Below, piece after piece: positions 36,823 through 48,505 of a stretch of DNA of 64,000 nt. Each line of letters starts with the position of its first letter. Within the stretch, counting starts at the first letter, position 1. Under the pieces are notes generated by a model. That model was not told the origin of the DNA and did not search any database. It was given only the letters and a program-made list of their open reading frames with translations. The stretch comes from Apiospora phragmitis. Lineage: Eukaryota; Ascomycota; Sordariomycetes; Amphisphaeriales; Apiosporaceae. The stretch spans positions 2,852,001-2,916,000 of the forward strand of contig JAQQWL010000013.1 of assembly GCA_038363925.1 (NCBI GenBank). The letters are read 5' to 3'. The translations under genes were made by a program, and so were the position numbers.

Positions 36823-38709
36823 ATGGAGCGCACCATCGCCCCCGGCAAGAGCGAGCTTGGGGCCCAGCATTTAGAGATCGTCCTCGACGAGACCGCTCGC
36901 GGCGTCCAGAGCCATTACGTGCCAGTAACGGACGAGGAAAAGGCCCTCAATAAGCGCGTCAACCGCAAGCTGGATTGCTTTGTGCTGTCTCTTCTCGCGC
37001 TCGAGTTTACCGTGAGCAACACCGTCCACTGCCTATTGGTTCTGTACTTATACGTAGGAGCAATTAAGCTGACGTACGATAATAGGGTTGAGGGGTGAAC
37101 AGTTCTGCGGGATTGACAAAACGAACATCGGTTTCGTCGCTACCAGCTCGTTCCCCAAAGATGTCCATCTCGGCGCCGACGCCTTTCCGCACTCCATTTC
37201 CTTGGTAAGATTGGATTGGGTCCCAAATGTACTAAGCTTACCATAACAAAACAAAAACCCTAATAGTTCTCGGCCACCTACGTCGTCCTCCAGCCCGTCA
37301 TGGTCATCCTGGCCCGCCGCGTAGGCGTCAAGTACTTCCTCGCCGTCCAGCTGGTGACCTGGGGCGGCCTCTGCATGTGCCACACCGCGATCCGCAGCGC
37401 GGGCACGCTGATCGCGCTGCGCCTGCTCCTCGGCGCCGCCGAGGCCGGCTTCACCCAGATCGGCAACTACTACATGTCGACCGTATATCCCAAAGCCGAA
37501 CTCGGTAAGTTCCACAGAGAGTTCGTCCGCTAACACACTGCCTCGATGATTTTCCGAGCACATTCGTCAGGGTGGGTGCGTGGGTACAGAGCGCTGAGAT
37601 ATTCATCCATACTAATGATTGACCGACACCTCAAAAACAGCATGGCGCGTCGGCCTGTTCTCGAGCATGTACTCCCTCGCGGGCGCCTTCGCCGGCCTGC
37701 TCGCCTACGCCCTGCTCCAGCTCGAGACCCCGCACCTCCACGGCTGGCAGGCCGTCTTCCTGCTCGAGGGCGGCTTCACGGTGCTGCTCGGCCTCCTGAC
37801 GCCCCTCGCGCTGCCGCGCCGCCTCGGCACGGCCTGGTTCCTGACCGCGCCGGAGCGCGCGCACGCGCTGTACCGCATGGAGGTGGACCTGTCCGGCACC
37901 CAGGAATCCGCCGACGACGAGGATGCCCACGGAACCGGGACAGTCACGCGGCGCGACCTGGCGGACGTGCTCACGGACTGGAAGAAGCTCGCCACGGTCC
38001 TCTGCAACGTCACCTCAGTGCTGCCCGTGACCGCCTTCACGACCTTCCTCCCCTCGTCGTCCAGGGCATGGGCTACTACGCCGGCCCCGACGCGACGCCG
38101 ATGAGCGCCCCTCCCTTCCTCGCCGGCGTCGCCAGCCTGCTACTCCTCGTGCGCTCCAGCGACCGCGTCCGCGAGCGCTCCCTGCACACCGTGGCCGGCA
38201 GGCTGCTGGGTGTCGTGGACTGCATCGTCATGGCCGTCAGCGACCGGGACGCGCTGCGCTACGGCTTCTGTTACGTTTGCATGGCGGGCGTGTTCGTGGG
38301 CGGGCCCCTGCTCGCGGTCTGGCTCGCGGGCAACACGCCCTGGAAAGGGGCCCGGGGCGTCGTGCTCGGCGTCAACGGATGGAGTAATGTGGCGGGAGTC
38401 ATCGCGGGGCAGATCTTCAAGGATAAATATGCGCCTAGATGCGAGTACTTACCTGCCTGCTATGTTAGAGGGAAAATGTGTACCAACGGATCTTTAATTA
38501 CCTTCCAGACGAAGTACCCCTGACCGTCACCTGGCTGCATCATAGTCGCAGGCGCCTGCGGGCTCGTTTTTATCCTCTTTATGTACTAACGTGAGAACAA
38601 GACGAGGGCCGCAGAAATTGCCACCTGGGACGAGCAGCGATTCGCAGATGAGAGCACTTCGCAGGTTCGGCGTGGGGATCAGAGGCACACCTTTAGGTAT
38701 GGCCTATAA
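36823..38709 (+). CDS. MFS anion:cation symporter (Dal5/ACS-like), C-terminus disrupted
   Basis: Exons are 36823-37011, 37103-37204, 37267-37504 and 37641 onward, with phases consistent. The N-terminus carries KRVNRKLDCF, then FCGIDKTNIGFVA, the typical first-helix N-(I)GF region of allantoate/nicotinate-type ACS permeases, followed by about ten more membrane segments. One base is missing in the C4 run at 38050-38053. After KDKYAPR (about 38440) a possible intron leads to a recognisable last helix (GCIIVAGACGLVFILFMY) and a hydrophilic tail (RENKTRAAEIATW). These are broken by a TGA at 38521-38523, a frame slip and a TAA at 38587-38589. It is either an assembly-damaged gene or one starting to decay. 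It likely moves an organic anion across the plasma membrane, possibly the substrate or product of the neighbouring P450. Confidence 0.75.
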
Positions 38710-39029
38710 GTTGGCAGTCAAACTATGGAAATTAAGACGAGGCGTATTATTCATATGTATTTATTATACCTAAACTGTCTTATTATATACCGATTCCAAA
38801 CTTTTGATCCTCAACACTCGCTTTAGACCCCAAGTGAGAAGTGATTAACCAGACTCCTCACTCAAGGCTACACCATGAATGCCGCAGAACCCACATGTCC
38901 ATAACGATCGGCACCGTCGTCGGCCCAAATAATTCAAGTGGTATCCATAAACTCGGGCGATGAGTATTACTCCGACCTCAAGTGCTTGGCCAACCCACGA
39001 CGATGCGACGAGGCCTCCTAAATCACCTC

Positions 39030-41281
39030 CTACGTCTGCTCCGACTTGGCCATCAGGACCTTCTCGAGCCCGTGGATCATCTCCTTAAGCTTGGCCACCT
39101 CCTCGCCCAGCTTGCGCACCTCCACGACCGCCGGCTCCTCCTCGACGTTGCTCTTGCAGTCGGCCACCTTCTTAGTCCACCCCTCAGCCTCGAAGTCGAT
39201 CTGGTCCGCCATCTGCTCCCACTCCTCCGTCGTGTCCTCGTCCTCCTCGCCGCGCAAGCGGTTCGACCGGATGTCCTTGGCGTTGCTGACCTCGAAGAAG
39301 GCGGCGCAAACCAACAGCGGCGAGTAGATGACCGCCATCACGATGTCGTTGAGCCGCTCGTACGTCTTCTTGGGCAGCCACCACTCGAACGGGATGATGA
39401 GCAGGAAGATCTCGATCAGGTTGAACGGCGCGATGAACACGTTCTCATCGGGAGCGCGCACAAACTGCATCGTCTTCTGCGCAAACAGACCGAGGAACTC
39501 ATCGTCGGCATTCTCATAGATATCCTCGTAGGCGCTGTTGTACAGGGCAATGAGAATGTTGAGCAGGATAATCTGTGACACGGTCATGTTAGTGATGTCT
39601 CCCTTTTTCATCCGATAGGGCCATTAGATGATCCTTCTTACCATGATAATGAAGGTGAAGACGTAGTAGAGGATGATACCGAATGGCGGGCTGAACTTTT
39701 CGAATCCCGTGAAGTCGGGGCTCTGCATGATCGCATTCAACATGGCTTGGATGACGAACACGATATCGTCTCCCACCAAGTCATCGGCGTAATCCATGCC
39801 GATGAAGGCCTGCAGGAAACCCACAATCATGAAGAGGAGCAAGGCAAAGAAGATGACACTTTCTCGCATCATGACCTTGACCACTACAAGCATGGCGCCG
39901 AAGAAGCGGAAGCTGTCGAGGTACAGTAACAAGCGCGCCCAGAACAGCGGTGCGGAAAAAGCGAGGAAGTTGTAACTCAGCGAGTTGAAGTACTGGCGCT
40001 CGCCGGTTCCGTCCCACGGATGACTGAAGGCCACAAAGCGGAGCGCGAGCGAGACAATCAGGAGAGAATAGAGGACGAAGTTGAACGCGTTCCAGAATCC
40101 AATGATTTGCATGCCGGCTTTCCACACCTTGGTGACTTCGTCGCAGATGAAACCGAGGGTGAAGATGTAAAGAAGCCCTTCCACCACATCCAGATCACCA
40201 TCACGGTTAATGGTGTTGATAGCACCAGTATACAGAGCGAGGTAGATCAGCGAGATGAGAAGTTGGGCCGCATTCTGGTACATGGGCGCTCGCATCCGGT
40301 CGGGGTCGAGGTGCACCACGAAAGACGTACTGTCACGGTCCTGATAGTCGACAAAACTTGATGGGTCGTCTTCATCCTGGACCAGCCAGCCCTTCCACAG
40401 ATAGCTGATACACTTCTGGTAGCCGGAAGAGCCGATCACGCTCAGTGCGTGCAGATCGACAGCCTTCTCGATGACATTGACAGGTAGCGTCGACTCGCCA
40501 TCAATGATAATGGCGTAGCGCTTCAGCAAGATGGCGTGCAAAAGGTAGCCCATATCCTCCTCGGATTCGATACTGGTTTTATATCACATCTGTCAGTGGG
40601 CCAAATCTTCCCCCACATACCACGTCACCTGCACCAAATAGGTATAGAACTCACATGCTCTTAGCAATGACCTCGCAGGCTACGGCGCGGACGGCGTGTA
40701 GGTCGGCATCCCACAGCTCGACCTGGGCCTGGTGCATGAACCAGCGCTTCGCGATCAGCAGGCAGAAGACGACGCAGGCGCGGTACTGCTGGCTGCCGGC
40801 CTCCTTGGCGGCCGCGACGACCTTGGGGGTGATGACGCGACTGTGCGGGCGGCTGATCTCCTCGGCCTCGAGCTCGCAGGGCACGGCCTCCTCGATGAGG
40901 TAGCGCAGGCGCAGGGCGATCTTGGTGACCTCCTCGGCGGGGATGGCGGACTCGATGTGTCGATCACGGTACGTGGGGAGCACTGCGTAGGCGGGCGTCG
41001 CCAGCAAACTGTCAGTCACGACGGTCCCATTTCCTTTTCGCCGGAGGACGGGAGTGTATCTTCTTCGGCAACGTGGCATAGCGGACGACAGTCAATTGAC
41101 TGACTGGCTGTCGCCTGAACATCAATTGACGGTAAACCGAGTCTGTCTTCAAAGCCAGAAGTGTAGGTAAGCAAAAAAGGTACTCACGTCTTCGCCGTGA
41201 TTCATGCAGGCGCCATTCGCGATCATGGTGCGGGTGCCGATTCCAGCCCAGCAGGCGGGCAAAGGTACCGGATCTTGCCAT
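39030..41281 (-). CDS. yvc1: Yvc1/TRPY-type vacuolar calcium-permeable cation channel
   Basis: The sure exons are 40655 up to about 41,080, 40572-39642 and 39572-39030. Introns are 40573-40654 (82 nt) and 39573-39641 (69 nt). A first exon 41281-41188 (MARSGTFARLLGW...) with a GTGAGT donor is likely, but its acceptor is not resolved; the phase-matching CAG near 41,115 reads into a stop. Family marks are an N-terminal LRHLIEE-like domain (RLRYLIEEAVPCE), VVFCLLIAKRWF, six transmembrane helices with a pore region around SPDFTGFEKFSPPFG, the segment IPFEWWLP, and a C-terminal coiled coil (LGEEVAKLKEMIHGLEKVL). Fungal TRPY channels release vacuolar calcium on osmotic or mechanical stress. An acidic EDEDTTEEWEQ stretch could bind calcium, as shown for yeast Yvc1. 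Confidence 0.88.
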
Positions 41282-44200
41282 ATTTTCCCTTTGCAGATAG
41301 CTCTTTCTACTATTTTCTTTTTCTATCTCGCCTGTATTGAAGAGGAAAGGAAGCGACGACGACCTCGGTGGGGTTGGAGCTTTAGCGGGAGTAGCTGCGA
41401 GAATGTGGCAGGAGCAATTGCATTCGCGTGCGGGCCGTGCTGTCGAATGAGTCGAGTTGGAATCGAATCCCGTCAGTGGAGGCGAGGAAGGCACGTCTGG
41501 TCGTTAGCTCCTCAATTGGCGAGTCGAGTAGCGAGTAGCTCAAAGAAGCAATGGGACCGAGTCGTGCTTCAATGTTCGTTGTCGCAACTCGTGATAGCTA
41601 TCGCATCAAACACACTCGGAGAACAACAAAAGTAGCAGCACATCAATCAATCAATTGAAAGACACAGGCTTGTGGTAGGAATACATATAGAATTAGCCTA
41701 TGTAGGAAAAAAGTTGCTGGATTATCCAGCGCGCCAAGCTACTGACTGGGATTGGGCGCGAAAAATAAGATCCAACCTTACGTCACGTCCAATAGATCGA
41801 TGTTTTCCTCCGGACGTTCGTGACTTTTTCTCTTGCAAAAGGGCTGGATGAAGTGGAAGCTGCTGTACGATGACGTCTCTGTTGGTCGCTGCCAAACTCC
41901 ACCGTTGGAACCAAGGAAACAACAAGTGGGGGGGGAGGAGCTGGGTGAGCTCTAAGAATCTGAGATTAGTGGAAAGCTAGCAGGTTCCCGGTCGTTTGGG
42001 CAGGTAGACCAAGCCAGAGCACGAGTCCATCTTCAACCTCAAGGTTGACTCTTGTCTCCAAACAAACCATCGATACATAGGTATTGATTTGGGAACCAGG
42101 GCAGTGGAGACAAGCATGGCATACTCGGATTTCTCAAGCGACATATCGATGGCCAAATAAGGCCGAATCCGGATATACTTCCTCCTCGGATTCCAGGAGA
42201 GCTTACCTACCCACCACTATTGAACCAGGCACCAAGCCTGTCTGTGGGCTGGGAGCTAACCACTAACCTAGCGCATCTCCTCAGAATACCATCCTCAACT
42301 CGCATTTGGTCAGTCATGTTGTGCTGAGAGATGGATCGTCCCGAGATCATCATGACTAGCAAGGACCTAGGCGGCTTTCTAACCTATCATGTTGCACCTG
42401 CAAAGTTGACCAGCTATACCCAACATGCAACATGCACTTCTGGCTGTGGTTGCACTCACCAACTCCCTCACCAAGATCGAACGGGACTCCGTCGCATAGC
42501 TGGGTTTCCACTCGCATTCCTCCACATGGGTCACGTCCTTTTTGGATGCACAAACAGGCCCTTGTCTACCTAAGCAATTCCTGATTGGCCTGGAGACCTG
42601 GAGAAGATTCCGGCTTGTAAATTTGCACACTGAATATGCACCAGGCTTACCAAGGTATTAGTCTTAGCTGGGGGCGGACTAGGTGGGTGACATGCAGGTT
42701 GGTCTCAGCGTTCTTACCTATGTTTCTTGTCTCTTGGGATCCTTTGGGTTGGGTTTGCTCTGCTCGTTTGGCAACACGGATGACCAACCGCCCCCAGACA
42801 CCCACCAACCTACATACCCGAGCTGCTCTCACACACACTTGGGTTCTTCCCGATTTTCGGTCACTGGATTGCTTGCCCCGTCCAGGATATCATACTTACC
42901 CAAAGCAATGGCACCTAATGCGCCTCGTACATGGCAAGCCCTTCTTGGTAGGGACACGTACCTTGTCCGAATTGGTTCAAGAATGGCCACCTGTTCTGCT
43001 TCTCCTTCTTGACAAATCAACCTCGGATGGAGAGAGAGAGTGAGAGAGTCGCGTTGGCCATGCTGCCGAGCCGCTTATCTGATGCAGAAATGACTCTTTT
43101 CATCTGCCGTGGCCAAAGGATGGGCAGCAGCGGCTGCCTACAAGGCTGTCTGTCATGGGTTGCCTTGTTCTACCGCACTCCGCAGATGGATAACGGCATC
43201 TCACCTTGTCTTACCACTCACTAGGTTCACAGGCATATTCAGCCTAAAACTTCCATGTGCAATTCCTCACACATGCTTTTTGAACATCTCACCCCAACGG
43301 CCATGAATTAACCTGCACTTTAGTACCACATCCGTTGGGTCACATCTCCAACTGCACTCCAGCGGGAGGAGGGAGAGAGCCAAGTTGGCCAGTCATGCGG
43401 GCAAACCACACAACTCCCAAGGCTGAGGGAAGTCCCGGTTCCCGCAGAAGCGACAGGCGTACCTCGTAGATCGTTGTTTGGCGCTCGTCAAGTTGCAGCT
43501 CTGCGCAGGTGTGCATTGGTGCATTGCATATATGCGCATGCAGATTGCCATCACGTACAAATCCCGCTGCGGCTTACTGCACCAGGCTTTCTCTTCTCTA
43601 GGCACTGCGAAGCGGTCAGTTGATCCTTCACCTTTGTCTGCCTGTCTCGCCTGGTTTGTCGAAAGCACGCAACCCCTCTCAACCAACCCGCTGGGATTTT
43701 GTAGATAATACACTTGATTCTTGTCCATTCTCTTTACCAGCAGCTCTGATCCTGCTCCGGTCATTGTCTCGTGCTGCCTGGGATGAGATATCACTCCCCC
43801 CTGTTTGACTTGATTGCCTGATACTTACCCTACATTCCGCCCCCATCGAGGATGGTAAGAAACACACCATAGGCCCTCCCGAACTCTCCAGCAACAACCT
43901 TGTCCGCATCGCCGACCTCATTCACCGCTCTTGTACTACTGGTACCTAATCACTCCCTCGGCGACTGAACCAGAGCTACTTCGACTGAGTAGGCCAGGCG
44001 ACCACTGGCGCCCCTCGCGCCCCTCGCTTTCTCCGTCCAGGTGGTTATAAACACCTCTTGGGAGATTTTGATTCTTCTTGCCCACCTACTTAACTTATTT
44101 GCTTTTTCTCTCTTCCACACGGCCACCCAACACCATCAGGTTTTTTTAACAAGAGGTTCCCGCTCAGATTGATTCGCGCGCATTCAACAGCTGCAGAGTG

Positions 44201-44651
44201 TGTGGCTTATTTGCTGTCATCTTTCAACTGGACTCGATTTGCGCCCTGGGATCGTAGATCCAAGGAGATCCTCTGATGATCATCATCGATCTTTGAGCCA
44301 ATACATCCGTCAGAAAAGGGTAAGACCCCGAAAAACAGGTAGAGAGCTTCATCGCCAGAGGCTGCCCAAGTTCCCACAGTGCTGACCACTCACCGAAAGG
44401 GCGGCTTTCCCGGGCCAGTACGATTCGGCCACAACAACAAAGGGCTTACCAGAGGTAAAACATCTTGACTACAAGCTCTTGTTGTTCTGCCATACCAGAA
44501 CCCACTAGATTGTGATGGGCTAACATTATTCAAAGCACTTTACTCATGGGCTGAGCTCTTTTGCCAGTTCGTTCGTCATACATAACGGAACCAAAAAGCA
44601 AGCAAGCGTTCTTCAAGATCATCTACAACACTCAACGACTGTGAAGAGAAG
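41282..44651. other. Long divergent intergenic region
   Basis: About 3.4 kb separates the channel gene (-) from the AAA ATPase gene (+). Many short frames occur on both strands, none with domain or splice support. The segment before 44652 is T/C-rich, like a fungal promoter and leader, and may contain a spliced 5' untranslated region. A GATTCGATTCC stretch near 41,465 is not part of a tRNA. Confidence 0.6.
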
Positions 44652-47600
44652 ATGGACGCCTCAGGCAACCTCGGCTCCGCTACTGAGAGCCGCAAAGGCA
44701 CCATGCCCGTAAGTAGCACTTTGGTGGAAGATACGTTCACTGCGGAGATGAAACCCGTCCCTGCCGCTGAAGCGGGCGGAGTAGGAGGTGGTAAGACCGG
44801 CAAGTCTAACGGCAAGGGGAAGAAGCAGGGCTCGAATGACTGTAAGAAGAAGAAGAAGAAGAAATCGAACAAGGCGAAGACCAAGGTCGGCAAGAAGGTC
44901 TCCATGTCTCGAGATGATTCCTCTAGCAGCGATAGCGAGGCTGTCGAGCATACCGCAGATTCCACTTCTGATGATTCCGACGATTCCGACTTGGATTCTC
45001 AGGATTTATCCGACTCGGAGCCTGAGGTCGAACTCGTGAGAAAGATCGAAGTATCGAAGAAGCGACAGTATTCCAAGAAGACGCAGCAGCGAAAGGCCAA
45101 GTCCGCCAAGAAGTCCAAGAAGCAGCTTAAGTCCCGCGTGGACGTCGATAGCGATGATAGCGATGACCTTGACGGCAAAGAAGAGGCTGATTCAGACCTC
45201 GATGATTGCGACAACGATGACGACTCTGAGGTAGAGGGCGCCCGAACTGGTCAGACTGGCTACGAATCGTCGGCGCTAGCTTCAATCTCTCAAGAGCTCC
45301 AGCTGATTTCCCAGTTGCAGCTTAAGCAACAGCAACAGCTTGAGCAGCTCCAGCGCATCGTCACAGCCTCTGGTTTCGGTATGGGAAATGCTGGTCTGTA
45401 TAACCCTCTGGCCGTCAATGCGGGCTTGCTGAACCAGGGTATGCTGGGCAACAACAATGCAACGGGTCTCGCCGGCCTCGCCCAACAAAATGCCACCGGA
45501 GGAGGCCTTGCTGGTCGCACTACTGGTCGCGGCGGTGCTAGAGGAGCTGGCCGAGACCTTCCGCTCGGCAGAGGTTCGCGAACGGGTCTTCGAAGCTCCC
45601 GAGACGAGTACTATGATGACGACGAAGACATCATTCTCGGTGGCCGGGGTAACGGCAACCCCTTGCTAGGCTCTCCCAAGCAGAGAAAGCGTGCCACCGG
45701 TACCCCTTCCTCGTCCAAGACCCCGAAGTTGGAGTTCAAGCGGGTGGACCAGGTGTGGGACACGCAAATTCACAACTACAAGCTGCAGGACACGGCCAAG
45801 AACACCGGCGACTCCCACTACAACGAGTACCTCTTCCACGTGCGGCGCACTTTTGATTGGGAGAACAAGTTTAAGGCGACTGTCGTCGACATCAAGAGTA
45901 AGAAGCTGCGCGAGTGCCTGCAGGATGTCATCGGGACTGTTAAGGGGCTCAGCCTCGTGGAGGACACGCCGAAGCTGGATCCGAACATGCTCTTCTTGTA
46001 AGTTTCCTTTTCTCTTCAAGGCCACTACCCATCCGATAAACACCACCAAATACTACCGCGACTGGTGACAGACAGCATGAGACGGAGTTTTCGCCTAACA
46101 CTTATCGCAGGTACTTGGAAGATCTCCGAGAGCACTTCCGCAAGCTCAAGGGCGTGACGGTCGAGGCCAAGACCAAAAAGGAACGCAAGAAGCAGCAGGC
46201 CTGGTTGGATGATAAGCGCCGCCACCTGAAGGTGCTCATCAAGTATCTGGACAAGGACTACGCCCAAGTCAAGAAGAAGTGAGTCAATAATTCAGAGCTT
46301 TTCGTGTCCTTCATCTCATAAGAGATCTCACGAGAAGAGGCAAACAGCATGATGGATGACATGATGTAACTAACCCAAACTGATTTTGATAGCCTATATC
46401 CCATGCTTGAGAATGGTCTCATCACCTTCGACCTGCTTTGGGCTTTGTGGAAGCCGAACACGCTCGTGTTTACCACGACTTACGGGAGCCCCGAGGAGCA
46501 TCGCGTCTTTAAGGCTGAGATGGCCGAGAAGCGTTACAGCATGCTCAAGGGGCAGACTTACTATGTTGAAGGAAAGGTAAGGATTAATTGCTGGCCCACT
46601 CACTAACCATAGCCCAATTTATTCCCTTCATCGTTGTTGCGTCTTTCTCTTCCTCATACTCCTACTTGTCAGTATGCTAACCTGTCAACCCAATATAGTA
46701 CTTCGAGTACGACGGCAAGAACTTCGGCTTCGGCGCCATGGCCGAGGAGCTGCCCGACTTCCAGGGCTCTCGCCGCATTGACAGCCTGGCCTGTTACCCG
46801 CTGCAGTACCATAAGGATGAATCGCAGGTACGACGCAACCTGATCGAGCGGGGCAAGAAGTTCGTCGGCCTGGGGGGCGTCCACTACCAGTGCCACCAGG
46901 GGCTTGCGTACTACAAGAAGAAGAAGTCGGTGGTGCGCGTCGAGGTCAACAGCCGCGTCATGGTCGACCCGGCTATCCACCGGCGCAACAACCCGAACTA
47001 CCCCATCTCCATCGTGCGGCCCAAGGTCGAGGACCTCTTTGGCGGCGACTCGGACGACGAGGAAGAGGAAGAGGACGAGGACGAGGATAGTGAGGCCGAC
47101 GACTGTGGTCACCAGGATCATCTCCATGGGGGGCTGGCGAATGGCGCGCTTCAGCCCGCTCTCGGCAGTCACGAGAGCGGCGGCGAGGAGTCGGTCAAGA
47201 TGGTCAGCAAGGCCATCACGAACAGGGAGGGCAAGATCGAGATCCACAACGTGCCCGCGGACGAGGCCGACAGCTTCGTGCCCAATGAGCAGCTGGACAA
47301 GGTCGAAGGCCAAGGCCAGAAGGACGCCAACAACAGCAAAACTACCGCCTCCACGGCTGCCAGCAAGGTCCCCGAGTTCAATGACGAGGAGTATTTGATC
47401 GCCTCCCCCGTCGTCTTGGGCTTCGCGTTTGGAGAGAAGCTCTGGCTCGAGTTTACCGTGTCGGGCATCAAGGATATCGTGTGGAACGAGCATGCGTACG
47501 ACTCTCTAGTCCGGGAGCCCAACAAGAAGGAGATTGTTCAGGTAAGTTCTTCATCATCAGCAACAAAAACAGAACTCTTGTTATCAGTCCTTCCTGCTAA

Positions 47601-48505
47601 TCCGTCTGAACCCCATGACTCCAGGCCCTCGTCGAGTCCCACAAGTACCACCCCACCGAGAGCATCGACGACGTGATCCAGGGCAAGGGCAAAGGCCTGG
47701 TCGCGGTGCTGCACGGCCCGCCCGGCACGGGCAAGACACTGACGGCCGAGGGCATCAGCGAGCTGCTGCGGTGTCCGCTGTACAATGTGTCGGCGGGCGA
47801 CCTCGGCACCGACAGCCGCTACCTCGAGGCGGAGCTGCAGAAGACGCTCGACATCTGCCACGCGTGGGGCGCGATTTTGTTGTTGGACGAGGCCGACGTC
47901 TTCCTCGAGAAGCGCAACATGGCCGATATCCACCGCAACGCGCTCGTCAGCATCTTCTTGCGGCAACTCGAGTATTTTCAGGGGATTCTGTTTTTGACTA
48001 CGAACCGTGTCGAGGTACGTTTTTATCAGGGCAAAAACTATAAAGTAGACTTTTATTTGATGATGGCTAACACTAGTTATGACAGTCATTTGACGAGGCT
48101 TTCTTGTCGCGCATGCACATTCCGCTGCGCTACGACGAGCTAGACGCCAAGGCGCGCAAGGCCGTCTTCAAAATGTTCATCGAGCGGGTGCGTAACAACG
48201 GTGCCGCAACGAACACGACGACCACCATCAAGGACGGTGATTGCGAAGTCGCTCCGGCAGGTCCAGGCGGCCAGCTCAATCGCGTGGCCGACTTCACCGA
48301 GGAGGACTACAACGAGCTCGCGCGCTACAGCCTCAACGGGCGGCAGATCAAGAACACGGTCATCACGGCGCACCGGGTGGCGCGCCAACAGGACGAGGCG
48401 CTCGGGATGCGGCAGATCCGCAACTACCTCGGCGTCGTCATGGACTTTGAGCGCGACATCAAGGGGGGACCGGGCTATAAGGAGGCTATGCGATCCTACT
48501 TTTAG
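44652..48505 (+). CDS. AAA-family ATPase with disordered N-terminus (DUF7025-type)
   Basis: Six exons (44652-45998, 46111-46278, 46393-46576, 46699-47541, 47625-48014, 48086-48505) join in correct phase with GT...AG introns of 71-122 nt and no frameshift. The first 350 residues are low complexity: a poly-Lys patch, alternating Ser/Asp-rich acidic tracts, a Q-rich coiled segment and a Gly/Arg-rich region. The middle is the domain that precedes the ATPase in this fungal family (FDLLWALWKPN, YFEYDGKNFGFG). Near the C-terminus lies an AAA module with Walker A GPPGTGKT, Walker B LLLDEAD, sensor LTTNR and an Arg finger region (FLSRMHIPLRY). The family's role is unknown; the acidic and basic tracts suggest a nuclear or nucleolar protein. 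Confidence 0.93.

Noticed and set aside
41450..41480. tRNA-like T-loop sequence (GGATTCGATTCC)
   Set aside because: No acceptor, D-arm or anticodon arm could be folded around it on either strand.
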